Assembly: GCF_048553275.1 (NCBI RefSeq)
Contig: NZ_JBLZMW010000020.1
Coordinates: forward strand, 27,201-91,200
Source: Pacificoceanicola sp048553275
GTDB taxonomy: Bacteria > Pseudomonadota > Alphaproteobacteria > Rhodobacterales > Rhodobacteraceae
DNA length: 64,000 bases
Direction: 5' to 3'
Shown: positions 35,243 through 43,583 of the stretch, piece by piece
Layout of the letters: every line of letters starts with the position of its first letter
How positions within the stretch are numbered: position 1 is the first letter of the stretch
Notes under the pieces: generated by a model
Database searches by the model: none
Told to the model about the DNA's origin: nothing
The model's input: only the letters and a program-made list of their open reading frames with translations
Made by a program: the position numbers and the translations under genes

Positions 35243-36208
35243 TCAACCCCAGAGCGCGGTCTCGGGCGGATGCACGCCTTTTTCGTCGAAAATCAACGGT
35301 GTATCGCGATCCTCGGCCAGCAGAAGCGGCCCATCCAGATCGGTGACCAACGCCCCCTGCGCCACGAGGACGGCGGGCGCCATGGCCAGAGACGAGCCCA
35401 CCATACAGCCCACCATGACATCGTAACCCTCTGACAAGGCTTGCTCTTTCAACCGCAGCGCTTCGGTCAGGCCGCCGGTCTTGTCGAGCTTGATGTTCAC
35501 CACGTCATACTTGCCCTTCAGCCCGGGCAGGCTGCCGCGATCATGGCAGCTTTCATCGGCACACACGGGCACGGGCCGCGCCATCCCGATCAGCGCCTCA
35601 TCCTCCCCGGCGGGCAAGGGCTGCTCCACCAGCGTCACGCCAAGCCTTTGAAGATGCGGACAAAGATCGGCGTAGACCTCGGCACTCCACCCCTCGTTCG
35701 CATCTACGATGATCCGCGATGTCGGCGCCCCGCGCCGCACCGCCTCCAGCCTCGGCATGTCATCCGGCGTGCCCAGCTTGATCTTCAAGAGCGGCCGATG
35801 GGCATGCTTCCGCGCCGCCGCCTCCATCGCCGCAGGCTCGCCAAGCGACAGGGTAAAGGCCGTCACTTCCGGCCCCGGCGCAGCCAGCCCCGCCAGATCC
35901 CAGACCCGGCAACCCGCTGTTTTCGCTTCGAGATCCCAAAGCGCACAGTCCACGGCATTGCGCGCGGCTCCGGCGGGCAACAATTCGTAAAGCGCCGCGC
36001 GCGTCACCCCCTCAGGCAGGCCAAGGATCTCCGCCTCGACGCTTTCAAGGCTCTCGTCATAGCGCGCGTAGGGCACGCATTCGCCGCGCCCCACCGTCCC
36101 ATCACGGGCCACCGTAACAGTCAGAACCTGCGCCTCGGTCCGGCTCCCCCGCGAAATCGTGAAGGCTTCCGCCAGTCGGAACACATCGCGATCGACTTTG
36201 ATACCCAT
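35243..36208 (-). CDS. dgcA: N-acetyl-D-glutamate racemase-like enolase-family protein
   Basis: Enolase-superfamily epimerase of 321 residues. Acid/base Lys pair KIK (142 and 144), metal ligands Asp169 (VDANEGW), Glu195 (VEQPL) and Asp218 (ADES), and the distal Lys240 in NIKLDKTGG are all present. The sequence looks like L-Ala-D/L-Glu epimerases, but its neighbour is a DUF1611 protein (DgcN), and DgcN-DgcA pairs convert D-Glu through N-acetyl-D-Glu to N-acetyl-L-Glu; that pairing drives the call. The start at 36208 has GGGAG upstream. Dipeptide epimerase activity is the alternative. Confidence 0.85.
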   Translation of the reverse strand: MGIKVDRDVFRLAEAFTISRGSRTEAQVLTVTVARDGTVGRGECVPYARYDESLESVEAEILGLPEGVTRAALYELLPAGAARNAVDCALWDLEAKTAGCRVWDLAGLAAPGPEVTAFTLSLGEPAAMEAAARKHAHRPLLKIKLGTPDDMPRLEAVRRGAPTSRIIVDANEGWSAEVYADLCPHLQRLGVTLVEQPLPAGEDEALIGMARPVPVCADESCHDRGSLPGLKGKYDVVNIKLDKTGGLTEALRLKEQALSEGYDVMVGCMVGSSLAMAPAVLVAQGALVTDLDGPLLLAEDRDTPLIFDEKGVHPPETALWG

Positions 36209-36291
36209 AGCGCAACTCCCTGCTTCGTCTTGGAAAAATACTCCGCACCCACGGCAGCCACCGAACCCGGCTGGTTGCATGGATGCGCTGT

Positions 36292-36350
36292 GGGACGGCG
36301 GGCGGGGCGCCTTTACCCTGCAGGGGTAAACAGCGCCCGACCACCGTCCG
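36292..36350 (+). repeat. Dispersed palindromic repeat, family B, copy 2
   Basis: GGGACGGCGGGCGGGGCGCC, then hairpin TTTACCC-TGCAG-GGGTAAA, then CAGCGCCCGACCACCGTCC, which pairs with the start to make an outer stem. Compared with copy 1 at 26109-26159, the flanks are nearly identical and the inner hairpin arms covary. It lies between dgcN and dgcA. Confidence 0.75.
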
Positions 36351-36357
36351 CGGTGCC

Positions 36358-36382
36358 AACCCGGCGTTAACCGCGCCGGGTT
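36358..36382 (-). terminator. Hairpin after dgcN stop, no T run
   Basis: Perfect 9-bp stem AACCCGGCG and CGCCGGGTT with a 7-base loop, 7 bp after the dgcN stop codon on the minus strand. There is no T tract, so it may act as a partial terminator or an mRNA-stabilising hairpin between dgcN and dgcA. Confidence 0.4.
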
Positions 36383-36388
36383 AAACCG

Positions 36389-37390
36389 TTAAAGCGCAGC
36401 CACTGCCTCGGCCAGACGTCCCGCGCCATGTCTGAACGGATCAACCGTCGGCAGCCCCAGCCGCGCCTCGACCTCTGCGCAATAGGCCGTCGCCTCGGCC
36501 TCGCTCATGTGCTGCGTATTGATCGACACGCCCACCACCACGCAGGCCGGGTTCGCCACCTTGGCAAGCTGCAGCGACAGGTCCCGAACCGCCTCCAGCG
36601 TCGGCAGCTTATAGCCCGGAAGGCCGCGCATGTGCGCTCGCGTCGGCTCATGGCACAGGATCAGCGCATCGGGCTGCCCGCCATGGATCAACGCCATGGT
36701 AACCCCCGAGAAACTCACGTGAAACAGGCTGCCCTGCCCCTCGATGATATCCCAGTGATCGGCGTCATTATCCGGTGTCAGCCATTCGATCGACCCCGCC
36801 ATGAAGTCCGCGATCACCGCATCCAGCGGCACGCCGTCGCCGGTGATCAGAATGCCGGTCTGGCCGGTTGCGCGGAAGGTGCTCTTCATGCCCGCCTCGC
36901 GCATCGCCTTATCCAGCGCCAGCGCTGTGTACATCTTGCCGACCGAGCAATCCGTACCCACGGCCAGCACCCGCTTGCCGCTCCGCTTTTCGCCATTGGC
37001 GATGGGATACTCGACTTCGGGCACCCGAACGTCATGCAGGCTGCGCCCGCAGGCCTCGGCCACCGCGACGAGATCGGGCTCATTGCGCAGCAGGTTATGC
37101 AGGCCGGACGCGAGGTCGAACCCCTCTTCGAGCGCCGCCACCAGCACTTTTTTCCAACCCTGGCTGATCTTGCCGCCGCGATTGGCCACCCCGATCACCA
37201 GCGTTTTGGCCCCGGCAACCTTCGCCTCCGCGAGGCTCATGTCCGTCAGCCCCAGATCGGCCTTGCAGCCCTCCATCCGGAATTGGCCCACACAGTTCTC
37301 CGGCCGCCAATCCTTGATCCCCTGCGCGACTTTGGCCGCCAACGAATCCGGCGCATCGCCCAGAAACAACAGATACGGTGTCTCGATCAT
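36389..37390 (-). CDS. dgcN: DUF1611 D-glutamate N-acetyltransferase-like DgcN
   Basis: Protein of 333 residues of the DUF1611 family, with a P-loop-like motif GTDCSVGKM at 145-153 in the C-terminal part and a distinct N-terminal domain. DgcN proteins N-acetylate D-glutamate as the first step of a D-Glu catabolic route completed by the racemase DgcA. Start 37390 has AGGGGA upstream; a start at 37405 is possible. Separated from dgcA by 180 bp holding a hairpin and a repeat. The divergent mcl1 gene shares its promoter region. Confidence 0.85.
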   Translation of the reverse strand: MIETPYLLFLGDAPDSLAAKVAQGIKDWRPENCVGQFRMEGCKADLGLTDMSLAEAKVAGAKTLVIGVANRGGKISQGWKKVLVAALEEGFDLASGLHNLLRNEPDLVAVAEACGRSLHDVRVPEVEYPIANGEKRSGKRVLAVGTDCSVGKMYTALALDKAMREAGMKSTFRATGQTGILITGDGVPLDAVIADFMAGSIEWLTPDNDADHWDIIEGQGSLFHVSFSGVTMALIHGGQPDALILCHEPTRAHMRGLPGYKLPTLEAVRDLSLQLAKVANPACVVVGVSINTQHMSEAEATAYCAEVEARLGLPTVDPFRHGAGRLAEAVAAL

Positions 37391-37491
37391 AACATCCCCT
37401 TTCATTCTCTTGCCGCGACTCTGCACAAAGCCGCGCCGAAGTTTCACCCCGACTGCGCCCTCAATTGTGAAGCGAACCGAAGAATTTTTCG

Positions 37492-37503
37492 ATTTGATCA
37501 AAT
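37492..37503. promoter_or_regulatory. Palindrome ATTTGATCAAAT between dgcN and mcl1
   Basis: Perfect 12-bp palindrome in an A/T-rich stretch of the 274-bp divergent region, about 100 bp upstream of dgcN and 160 bp upstream of mcl1. Candidate operator for a dimeric regulator; no specific factor is identified. Confidence 0.4.
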
Positions 37504-37664
37504 AATGCGCAACGATCTGCTGCCAAGCCCCATGAGCCGCGCCCGAAACCACCGCCCACGCAGAGCCATGCTGCACCCGCGAAAAAGTCGCTTGCGCAGA
37601 GCTGCGTAATTTCATAACCAAATCGAGAGAAAAAACGAAATATCCTTACCCGAATGGAGCGCCA

Positions 37665-38624
37665 ATGTCCTTCCGCATTCAGCCCACCGCCCCGGCCCGA
37701 CCGAACCGCTGCCAGCTCTTCGGCCCCGCCTCAAACACCAAGCTGCCGCCCAAGATGGCGACCTCTGCGGCCGACGTGATCAATCTTGATCTTGAGGATT
37801 CGGTTGCGCCCACGGACAAGGACATGGCCCGCAAGATGGCCATCGACGCGATTGGTGATATCGACTGGGGCAACAAGACCCTCTCGGTGCGCATCAACGG
37901 CCTCGACACGCCCTATTGGTATCGCGATGTGGTTGATCTTCTGGAACAATCCTCCGAGCGCCTCGATCAGATCATGATCCCGAAAGTCGGCTGTGCCGAG
38001 GATCTCTATGCCGTGGACGCGCTTGTCACCGCGATCGAGACGGCCAAGGGCCGCAAGAAAAAGATCGCCTTCGAAGTCATCATCGAAAGCGCCGCCGGCA
38101 TTGCCCATGTCGAGCAGATCGCCGCCGCCACACCGCGTCTTGAGGCCATGAGCCTCGGCGCTGCGGATTTTGCCGCCTCCATGGGCATGGCCACCACCGG
38201 CATCGGTGGCACGCAGGAGAATTACTACATGCTGCACGACGGCCAGAAGCATTGGTCCGATCCGTGGCACTGGGCCCAGACCGCCATTGTCGCCGCTTGC
38301 CGCACCCATGGCGTGCTGCCCGTCGATGGCCCCTTTGGGGATTTCTCCGATGACGATGGTTACCGGGCCCAGTCCCTGCGCTCGGCAACACTCGGCATGG
38401 TCGGCAAATGGGCCATTCACCCAAAACAGATCGCGCTGGCCAATGAGATCTTCACCCCCTCCGACGCCGCCGTCGCCGAGGCCCGCGAGATCCTCGAAGC
38501 GATGGAAAAGGCCAAGGCAAACAACGAAGGCGCCACAGTCTACAAGGGCCGCCTTGTCGACATCGCCTCGATCAAACAGGCCGAGGTCATCGTCCGGCAG
38601 GCGGAGATGATTTCCGGTTACTGA
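37665..38624 (+). CDS. mcl1: L-malyl-CoA/beta-methylmalyl-CoA lyase
   Basis: CitE-like lyase of 319 residues that cleaves beta-methylmalyl-CoA to glyoxylate plus propionyl-CoA and handles malyl-CoA, in the ethylmalonyl-CoA pathway. The N-terminus (MSFRIQPTAPARPNRCQLFG) and segments such as ADVINLDLEDSVAP, FEVIIESAAGIAHVEQIAA, GMATTGIGGTQENYYMLHDG and MVGKWAIHPKQIALANE are those of the Rhodobacter enzyme. The metal ligands Glu and Asp lie in IESAAG and GAADFAAS. It is followed by a strong terminator and is monocistronic. Confidence 0.96.
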   Translation: MSFRIQPTAPARPNRCQLFGPASNTKLPPKMATSAADVINLDLEDSVAPTDKDMARKMAIDAIGDIDWGNKTLSVRINGLDTPYWYRDVVDLLEQSSERLDQIMIPKVGCAEDLYAVDALVTAIETAKGRKKKIAFEVIIESAAGIAHVEQIAAATPRLEAMSLGAADFAASMGMATTGIGGTQENYYMLHDGQKHWSDPWHWAQTAIVAACRTHGVLPVDGPFGDFSDDDGYRAQSLRSATLGMVGKWAIHPKQIALANEIFTPSDAAVAEAREILEAMEKAKANNEGATVYKGRLVDIASIKQAEVIVRQAEMISGY

Positions 38625-38646
38625 CCCGACCAGCCGCACAAATAAC

Positions 38647-38676
38647 AAGAGCGGCCTGTACGGGCCGCTCTTTTCT
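38647..38676 (+). terminator. Terminator of mcl1
   Basis: Perfect 10-bp stem AAGAGCGGCC and GGCCGCTCTT with a TGTACG loop, followed by TTTT. It begins 22 bp after the mcl1 stop. Confidence 0.92.
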
Positions 38677-38883
38677 CATGCGATCCGCCGGTTTCAGGCT
38701 TCTTTGCGCTTGCGCCGGGCCGACACCAATCCGCCACCGTGAGACATCCAGACCACTGCGCCGTATCGTGAACGAAGAAAGAGGATAGCCGGACGTCGCA
38801 TTTTCCCTTTTGCCTTCGAATTGAAGAAGGTGTGGCACGACGGTCGGAACTGCACGAAGACAGTGCCGAAAGGGGCCCGACGC

Positions 38884-39336
38884 TCAGGCCCGCTCATCCT
38901 TGGGAGAGCCCATGACCACAAAGGTCTGCAGCGTGTTCACCTGTGGCAAGGCCCCCAGAATATCGGTGTGAAACGCTTTGTAGGCAGGAAGATCCGCCAC
39001 CTCGACCCGCATCAGGTATTCCACCGCGCCGGTGATATTGTGGCATTCGCGAACCTGCGGCGCGGCGCGCATGGCGCGCTCGAAACTCTCCTGCGAGGCC
39101 TTTGTATGTGTATTCAGGCCGACCGTGATGTAGGCCGTGAAACCGATGCCGGTCTTCTCCGCGGCCAGCACCGCGCGATAGCCCTTTATCACCCCACGTT
39201 TCTCCAGCGCGGCCACTCGCCGAAGACAGGCCGAGGGCGACAGGCCGACGCGTTCCGCGAGCGCAAGGTTGGACTGCCGACCGTCGCGGCTCAGCTCGCG
39301 CAATATCCTGCGGTCCGTATCATCTTCGATGCTCAT
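38884..39336 (-). CDS. Lrp/AsnC-family transcriptional regulator
   Basis: Regulator of 150 residues. N-terminal winged helix-turn-helix (DRRILRELSRDGRQSNLALA then ERVGLSPSACLRRVAALEKRG) and C-terminal RAM ligand domain (ITVGLNTHTKASQESFERAM, then GAVEYLMRVEVADLPAYKAF). Start 39336 gives the standard MSIEDDTDRRIL opening. It is divergent from a LysE-family exporter 72 bp away, the usual arrangement when an Lrp-type protein senses an amino acid and controls its export. Confidence 0.93.
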   Translation of the reverse strand: MSIEDDTDRRILRELSRDGRQSNLALAERVGLSPSACLRRVAALEKRGVIKGYRAVLAAEKTGIGFTAYITVGLNTHTKASQESFERAMRAAPQVRECHNITGAVEYLMRVEVADLPAYKAFHTDILGALPQVNTLQTFVVMGSPKDERA

Positions 39337-39408
39337 TAATTGTGAAAATACGGCAATCCGCCCGATCATTGCAACTAAATGCCGCGCCGATGCGGCATAT
39401 ATTGCGCC

Positions 39409-40002
39409 ATGACACTCGATATCCTCATTGCCCTTGCGCTTTTCTGCGCGGCCACCCTGTTCACGCCGGGTCCGAACAACCTCATGCTGATGGCCTCCGG
39501 CGCGAATTTCGGCCTGCGCCGGACCATACCGCACCTGGCCGGTGTGGCGTTTGGTTTTCCTGCCATGATTGTGCCCGTAGGTCTGGGTGTCATGCAGATC
39601 TTCGACCTTTGGCCCCCGGCGCAGACGATCCTTCGCGCGGTCTCCGTGCTCTATATGCTCTGGCTCGCGTGGAAGATCGCCCATGCCGCGCCGCCGAAGG
39701 ACCGCGACGCCGAGGCCCGGCCCCTCACCTTTCTGCAAGCCGCCGCGTTTCAGTGGGTCAACCCAAAGGCCTGGTCAATGGCGCTCGGCGCGATCACGCT
39801 CTATGCCACAAGCCGCGATATCGGCGCGATCCTCTGGGTTGCGGGGGCGTTTTTGACACTCGGCACCGTTTCTGCGGTCACATGGGTGACGCTAGGCACC
39901 GGGGTGCGGCGGCTGCTGGGACAGCCTGCCCGGCTTCGGATCTTCAACTGGGTCATGGCCGGGTTGCTTCTGGCGTCGATGATCCCGGTTCTGCTGCTTT
40001 GA
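39409..40002 (+). CDS. LysE/RhtB-family amino-acid exporter
   Basis: Inner-membrane exporter of 197 residues with six expected membrane segments. The LFTPGPNNLMLMASGANFGL motif after the first helix and QWVNPKAWSMALGAI are diagnostic of the LysE/RhtB family. It probably exports an amino acid or derivative; which one cannot be read from sequence. ATG 39409 has no strong ribosome site, and a start at 39379 would give an unlikely leader. Divergent from the Lrp-type gene that likely controls it. Confidence 0.92.
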   Translation: MTLDILIALALFCAATLFTPGPNNLMLMASGANFGLRRTIPHLAGVAFGFPAMIVPVGLGVMQIFDLWPPAQTILRAVSVLYMLWLAWKIAHAAPPKDRDAEARPLTFLQAAAFQWVNPKAWSMALGAITLYATSRDIGAILWVAGAFLTLGTVSAVTWVTLGTGVRRLLGQPARLRIFNWVMAGLLLASMIPVLLL

Positions 40003-40006
40003 GGGC

Positions 40007-40028
40007 GGCCTGGGGCACAGCCCCGGCC
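40007..40028. terminator. Hairpin between convergent LysE and AraC genes
   Basis: GGCC-T-GGGGC, loop ACA, GCCCC-GGCC: a 9-bp stem with one bulged T, located between the two convergent genes. No T run. Confidence 0.4.
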
Positions 40029-40044
40029 TACGCAGTCTCGGCGT

Positions 40045-40899
40045 CTAATCTGCCAGCGGCACACAGATTTCAGTCAAAAGGGCCTCGGGTTTGGTGTCGA
40101 GGGGGCTGTTGAGGTAGGTTTCGAACGGCGGGCGATCCGCAGGCACGCTGCCGCACTGTGGCAGGGCGCTGATATATGTGTCGTCCCACGCCTGCTTGAG
40201 TCCCGCATAGGGCCCCTTGTACGTGCTCACCAGATGCCGCCCGCCGGGAATGACATAGTCTTCGAGCCCGGCAGGCATCTCGAATTCCTCTCCGACCAGA
40301 ATCCCGGCGAAACTGCGCAGGTGGGCCTCTTCGACATCCTCCGGCGAGTCGAAATAGAGCCCGACCAGCCCCCTTGACTGCGGCCAGAGGCTGTTGGCCG
40401 AAAACACAGCGCCGATCTGATCGAAGGCCCGACCGATTTCGTAGTAGGGCCCCGTGTGAGGCAATCCGGCGAGCCGTTGATCCGGCAAGTCCCTGACATC
40501 AAATGGCGACATATCTTTGTTTCCTTGTCTGAAGGGGAGGATATCTGTCTCTGGCCGTCCCATGCGCCGGAACTCAAGCGGCGTCATGCCGGTCTGAGCC
40601 TTGAACAGACGGGCGAAGCTCTGCGCATTGTCATAGCCGCAGCGCGCCGCGATGACCGCCTCCGGCATGTCCGACTGCACCAGCCAGATCGACGCCCGAT
40701 GCGCCCGGATGCGCCGTACCGCCCCGGCACAGGTCTCGCCGGTCATGGCGTGAAACACCCGGCTCCAGTGAAACCGCGACATAGCCGCAACATCCGCCAG
40801 CGCATCCAGCGACAGATCCCCGGCGGGGTTGTCGAAGATATACCGGATCACCCGGCGCACCCGGGCTTCAACGCCCGCATCTCTGCCATCATCTCTCAT
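40045..40899 (-). CDS. AraC-family regulator with GyrI-like ligand domain
   Basis: About 284 residues. N-terminal AraC-type double helix-turn-helix (VRRVIRYIFDNPAGDLSLDA to CGYDNAQSFARLFKAQTGMT then PLEFRR), then a C-terminal GyrI-like effector-binding domain (DVRDLPDQRLAGLPHTGPYY to ETYLNSPLDTKPEALLTEIC). This Rob-like order binds small hydrophobic ligands in relatives. Start at 40899; ATG 40908 is equally possible. It is divergent from accA, 97 bp apart. Confidence 0.9.
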   Translation of the reverse strand: MRDDGRDAGVEARVRRVIRYIFDNPAGDLSLDALADVAAMSRFHWSRVFHAMTGETCAGAVRRIRAHRASIWLVQSDMPEAVIAARCGYDNAQSFARLFKAQTGMTPLEFRRMGRPETDILPFRQGNKDMSPFDVRDLPDQRLAGLPHTGPYYEIGRAFDQIGAVFSANSLWPQSRGLVGLYFDSPEDVEEAHLRSFAGILVGEEFEMPAGLEDYVIPGGRHLVSTYKGPYAGLKQAWDDTYISALPQCGSVPADRPPFETYLNSPLDTKPEALLTEICVPLAD

Positions 40900-40995
40900 G
40901 CCACCCATCCTACCCTGCGCGACACGACAAATCTTGCTTTGTTGCATTCGTCGCGCCGCGCGGCCATATAGCGCGGGAACCAAGGAGACCCGAGC

Positions 40996-41958
40996 ATGAC
41001 CCATTACCTCGACTTCGAGAAGCCTCTGGCCGAAATTGAAGGCAAGGCCGAAGAACTACGCGCCATGGCGCAGGGCAATGCGGACATGGATATCGAAGAC
41101 GAAGCCAAGGCGCTCGACCGCAAGGCGGCGGTGCTGCTGCAGGACCTGTACAAAAAGCTCTCGCCCTGGCGCAAATGCCAGGTGGCCCGCCACCCCAACC
41201 GGCCGCATTGCAAGGACTACATCGACGCGCTGTTTACCGAATATACGCCCCTGTCGGGTGACCGGAACTTTGCCGACGATCAGGCGATCATGGGCGGCTT
41301 GGCCCGGTTCAACGACCAACCGGTGGTCCTGATCGGCCACGAAAAGGGCAACGACACCCAAAGCCGCATCGAGCGCAATTTCGGCATGGCGCGCCCCGAG
41401 GGATACCGCAAGGCGATCCGCCTGATGGAGATGGCCGACAAATTCGGCCTGCCGGTGGTGAGCCTCGTCGACACGCCCGGCGCCTATCCCGGCAAGGGCG
41501 CGGAAGAGCGCGGCCAGTCCGAAGCGATCGCCCGCTCGACCGAGAAATGCCTGCAGATCGGTGTGCCGCTGGTTTCGGTGATCATCGGCGAGGGCGGCTC
41601 TGGCGGGGCGGTGGCCTTTGCCACGGCGAACCGGCTGGCGATGCTGGAGCACTCGGTCTACTCCGTAATTTCACCGGAAGGCTGCGCCTCCATCCTGTGG
41701 AAGGACGCGGAGAAAATGCGCGAGGCCGCCGAAGCGTTGCGTCTGACCGCTCAGGATCTGTTCAAGCTGGGCGTGGCTGATCGGGTGATCCCCGAACCCC
41801 TGGGCGGTGCGCATCGCGACCCGGACGCGACGATCCAGCTGGTCGGCAAGACTATCGCCGGTATGCTCGAAGACCTGTCCGGCGCATCCCGCAAGGATCT
41901 GATCTCGTTGCGGCGGAGCAAGTTCCTCGGCCTCGGCAGCAAAGGGCTGGCGGCCTGA
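40996..41958 (+). CDS. accA: Acetyl-CoA carboxylase carboxyltransferase subunit alpha
   Basis: AccA, 320 residues, one of the two carboxyltransferase subunits making malonyl-CoA for fatty acid synthesis. VSLVDTPGAYPGKGAEERGQ and IIGEGGSGGAVAFATANRL are the carboxybiotin and acetyl-CoA binding motifs, and the C-terminus is of normal length. AGGAGA lies 9 bases upstream of the ATG. Confidence 0.97.
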   Translation: MTHYLDFEKPLAEIEGKAEELRAMAQGNADMDIEDEAKALDRKAAVLLQDLYKKLSPWRKCQVARHPNRPHCKDYIDALFTEYTPLSGDRNFADDQAIMGGLARFNDQPVVLIGHEKGNDTQSRIERNFGMARPEGYRKAIRLMEMADKFGLPVVSLVDTPGAYPGKGAEERGQSEAIARSTEKCLQIGVPLVSVIIGEGGSGGAVAFATANRLAMLEHSVYSVISPEGCASILWKDAEKMREAAEALRLTAQDLFKLGVADRVIPEPLGGAHRDPDATIQLVGKTIAGMLEDLSGASRKDLISLRRSKFLGLGSKGLAA

Positions 41959-42102
41959 TCGCCCATCCCGATTGCGCAGCACCATCGCAAAGCCCCCACG
42001 CGTTTTGCCGATAAGAAACACATCACGGCGCCCCGCCCGGCGCACCTTGCTCGCATCCCCCCCTTCGCCTATTGAGGGCGAAAGGCAAGGACGGGGTTTT
42101 TC

Positions 42103-42888
42103 ATGCGCATTCTCATCACCAACGACGACGGCATCAACGCACCCGGTCTGGCCGTTCTGGAGGCCATTGCCGCCGACATCGCGGGCCCGGACGGTGAAGT
42201 CTGGGTCGTGGCCCCCGCCTTTGAACAATCGGGCGTGGCGCATTGCATTTCCTACACGCACCCCACGATGATCGCGCAAATGGGCGAGCGTCGCTATGCC
42301 GCCGAGGGCAGCCCGGCGGATTGTGTGCTGGCCGGGGTGCATGACGTGCTGAAGGACACACCGCCGGACCTGATCCTGTCAGGCGTGAACCGGGGCAACA
42401 ACTCCGCAGAAAACGCGCTTTATTCCGGCACACTCGGCGGCGCCATGGAAGGCGCATTGCAGGGCATTCGCTCCATCGCGCTGTCGCAGTATCTCGGGCC
42501 TCAGACCATGACCCTCGACAATCCCTTTGAAGGGTCGGCCACTCATGGCGCGGCAGTCATTCGCCAGATTCTCGATGCGGAACTGCCGGACGATCAGCCC
42601 TATACGCTGTTCTGGAACGTGAATTTCCCGCCGGTGCCCGCCGCCGACGTGCGCGGCGTCAAACTCGCCCCGCAGGGCATCCGTCCGAACACCGGCTTTT
42701 CGGTAGAGCCACATGTCTCCCCCTCCGGGCGGCGCTTTCTCTGGGCGAAGGGCGGCAATCAGCGTGTCGGCACCGCCGAGGGCACCGATGCGGCGGTCAA
42801 CCTCGAAGGCTACATCTCCGTCACGCCGATGCGCGCGGATCTGACCGATCACGCCATGCTGACTGCCCTGAGAGACAGCTTCGCATGA
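42103..42888 (+). CDS. surE: 5'/3'-nucleotidase SurE
   Basis: Metal-dependent survival-protein nucleotidase of 261 residues. Metal ligands Asp8 and Asp9 in TNDDGINAPG, and SGVNRGNNSAENALYSGTLG carries the Asn ligand and the substrate loop. Standard order with pcm and an nlpD-like gene; the stop overlaps the pcm start by 4 bp (ATGA). Confidence 0.97.
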   Translation: MRILITNDDGINAPGLAVLEAIAADIAGPDGEVWVVAPAFEQSGVAHCISYTHPTMIAQMGERRYAAEGSPADCVLAGVHDVLKDTPPDLILSGVNRGNNSAENALYSGTLGGAMEGALQGIRSIALSQYLGPQTMTLDNPFEGSATHGAAVIRQILDAELPDDQPYTLFWNVNFPPVPAADVRGVKLAPQGIRPNTGFSVEPHVSPSGRRFLWAKGGNQRVGTAEGTDAAVNLEGYISVTPMRADLTDHAMLTALRDSFA

Positions 42889-43526
42889 CATGGGGCGCCG
42901 AGGCCAAGATGCAGTTCCTGTTCGCGTTGCGCTCGAAGGGCGTGACGGACACGGCCGTGCTTCAGGCCATGGAGCGAGTCGACCGTGGCGCCTTTATCCA
43001 GGGGTATTTCACCGATCGCGCCTATGAGGATATGCCGCTGCCCATCGCCTGCGGCCAGACCATCTCCCAGCCCTCGGTGGTGGGGGTGATGACGCAGGCG
43101 TTGCAAATCGGTCCGCGCGACAAGGTTCTGGAGGTGGGCACCGGCTCCGGCTATCAGGCCGCAATCCTCGCCCAGCTGGCGCGGCGCGTCTATACCGTGG
43201 ACCGTCACCGCCGTCTTGTTCAGGCGGCGCGCAGCGTCTTTGATGATCAGGGTATCACCAATATCACCGTCTTTACCGCCGATGGATCGCACGGTTTGCC
43301 CGATCAGGCGCCGTTTGATCGCATACTTGTCACCGCAGCGGCCGAAGACCCGCCCGGCCCGCTCTTGGCCCAGATGAAGATTGGCGGTATCATGGTCGTA
43401 CCGGTGGGGCAGTCCGATGCTGTGCAACGACTGATCCGGGTGACACGGCACGAGGGCGGCTTCGACTACGAGGAGCTGCGTCCGGTTCGGTTCGTTCCGC
43501 TGGTTGAAGGGTTGGGCAAAGACTGA
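42885..43526 (+). CDS. pcm: Protein-L-isoaspartate O-methyltransferase
   Basis: SAM-dependent repair enzyme of 213 residues. YEDMPLPIACGQTISQPSVV is the isoaspartate-binding region and VLEVGTGSGYQAAILAQLA is motif I. It repairs isoaspartyl damage in the cytoplasm. Coupled to surE, with nlpD following, as in many proteobacteria. Confidence 0.97.
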   Translation: MTWGAEAKMQFLFALRSKGVTDTAVLQAMERVDRGAFIQGYFTDRAYEDMPLPIACGQTISQPSVVGVMTQALQIGPRDKVLEVGTGSGYQAAILAQLARRVYTVDRHRRLVQAARSVFDDQGITNITVFTADGSHGLPDQAPFDRILVTAAAEDPPGPLLAQMKIGGIMVVPVGQSDAVQRLIRVTRHEGGFDYEELRPVRFVPLVEGLGKD

Positions 43527-43583
43527 CGCCCGCGTAATTTGGCAACCTCCCGGGAACAGGGAGGCGCGCATGAGGATATCGAG

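Noticed and set aside
36220..36245. Third family A repeat (TTGGAAAAATACTCC next to dgcA)
   Set aside because: Similarity is limited to a few bases of the end motif; could be chance.
38704..38811. Possible 35-codon gene between mcl1 and the Lrp-type gene (minus strand, starts MRRPAILFLRS)
   Set aside because: Weak ribosome site, mixed third-position bases, no recognisable family; its end resembles sorting tags only loosely.
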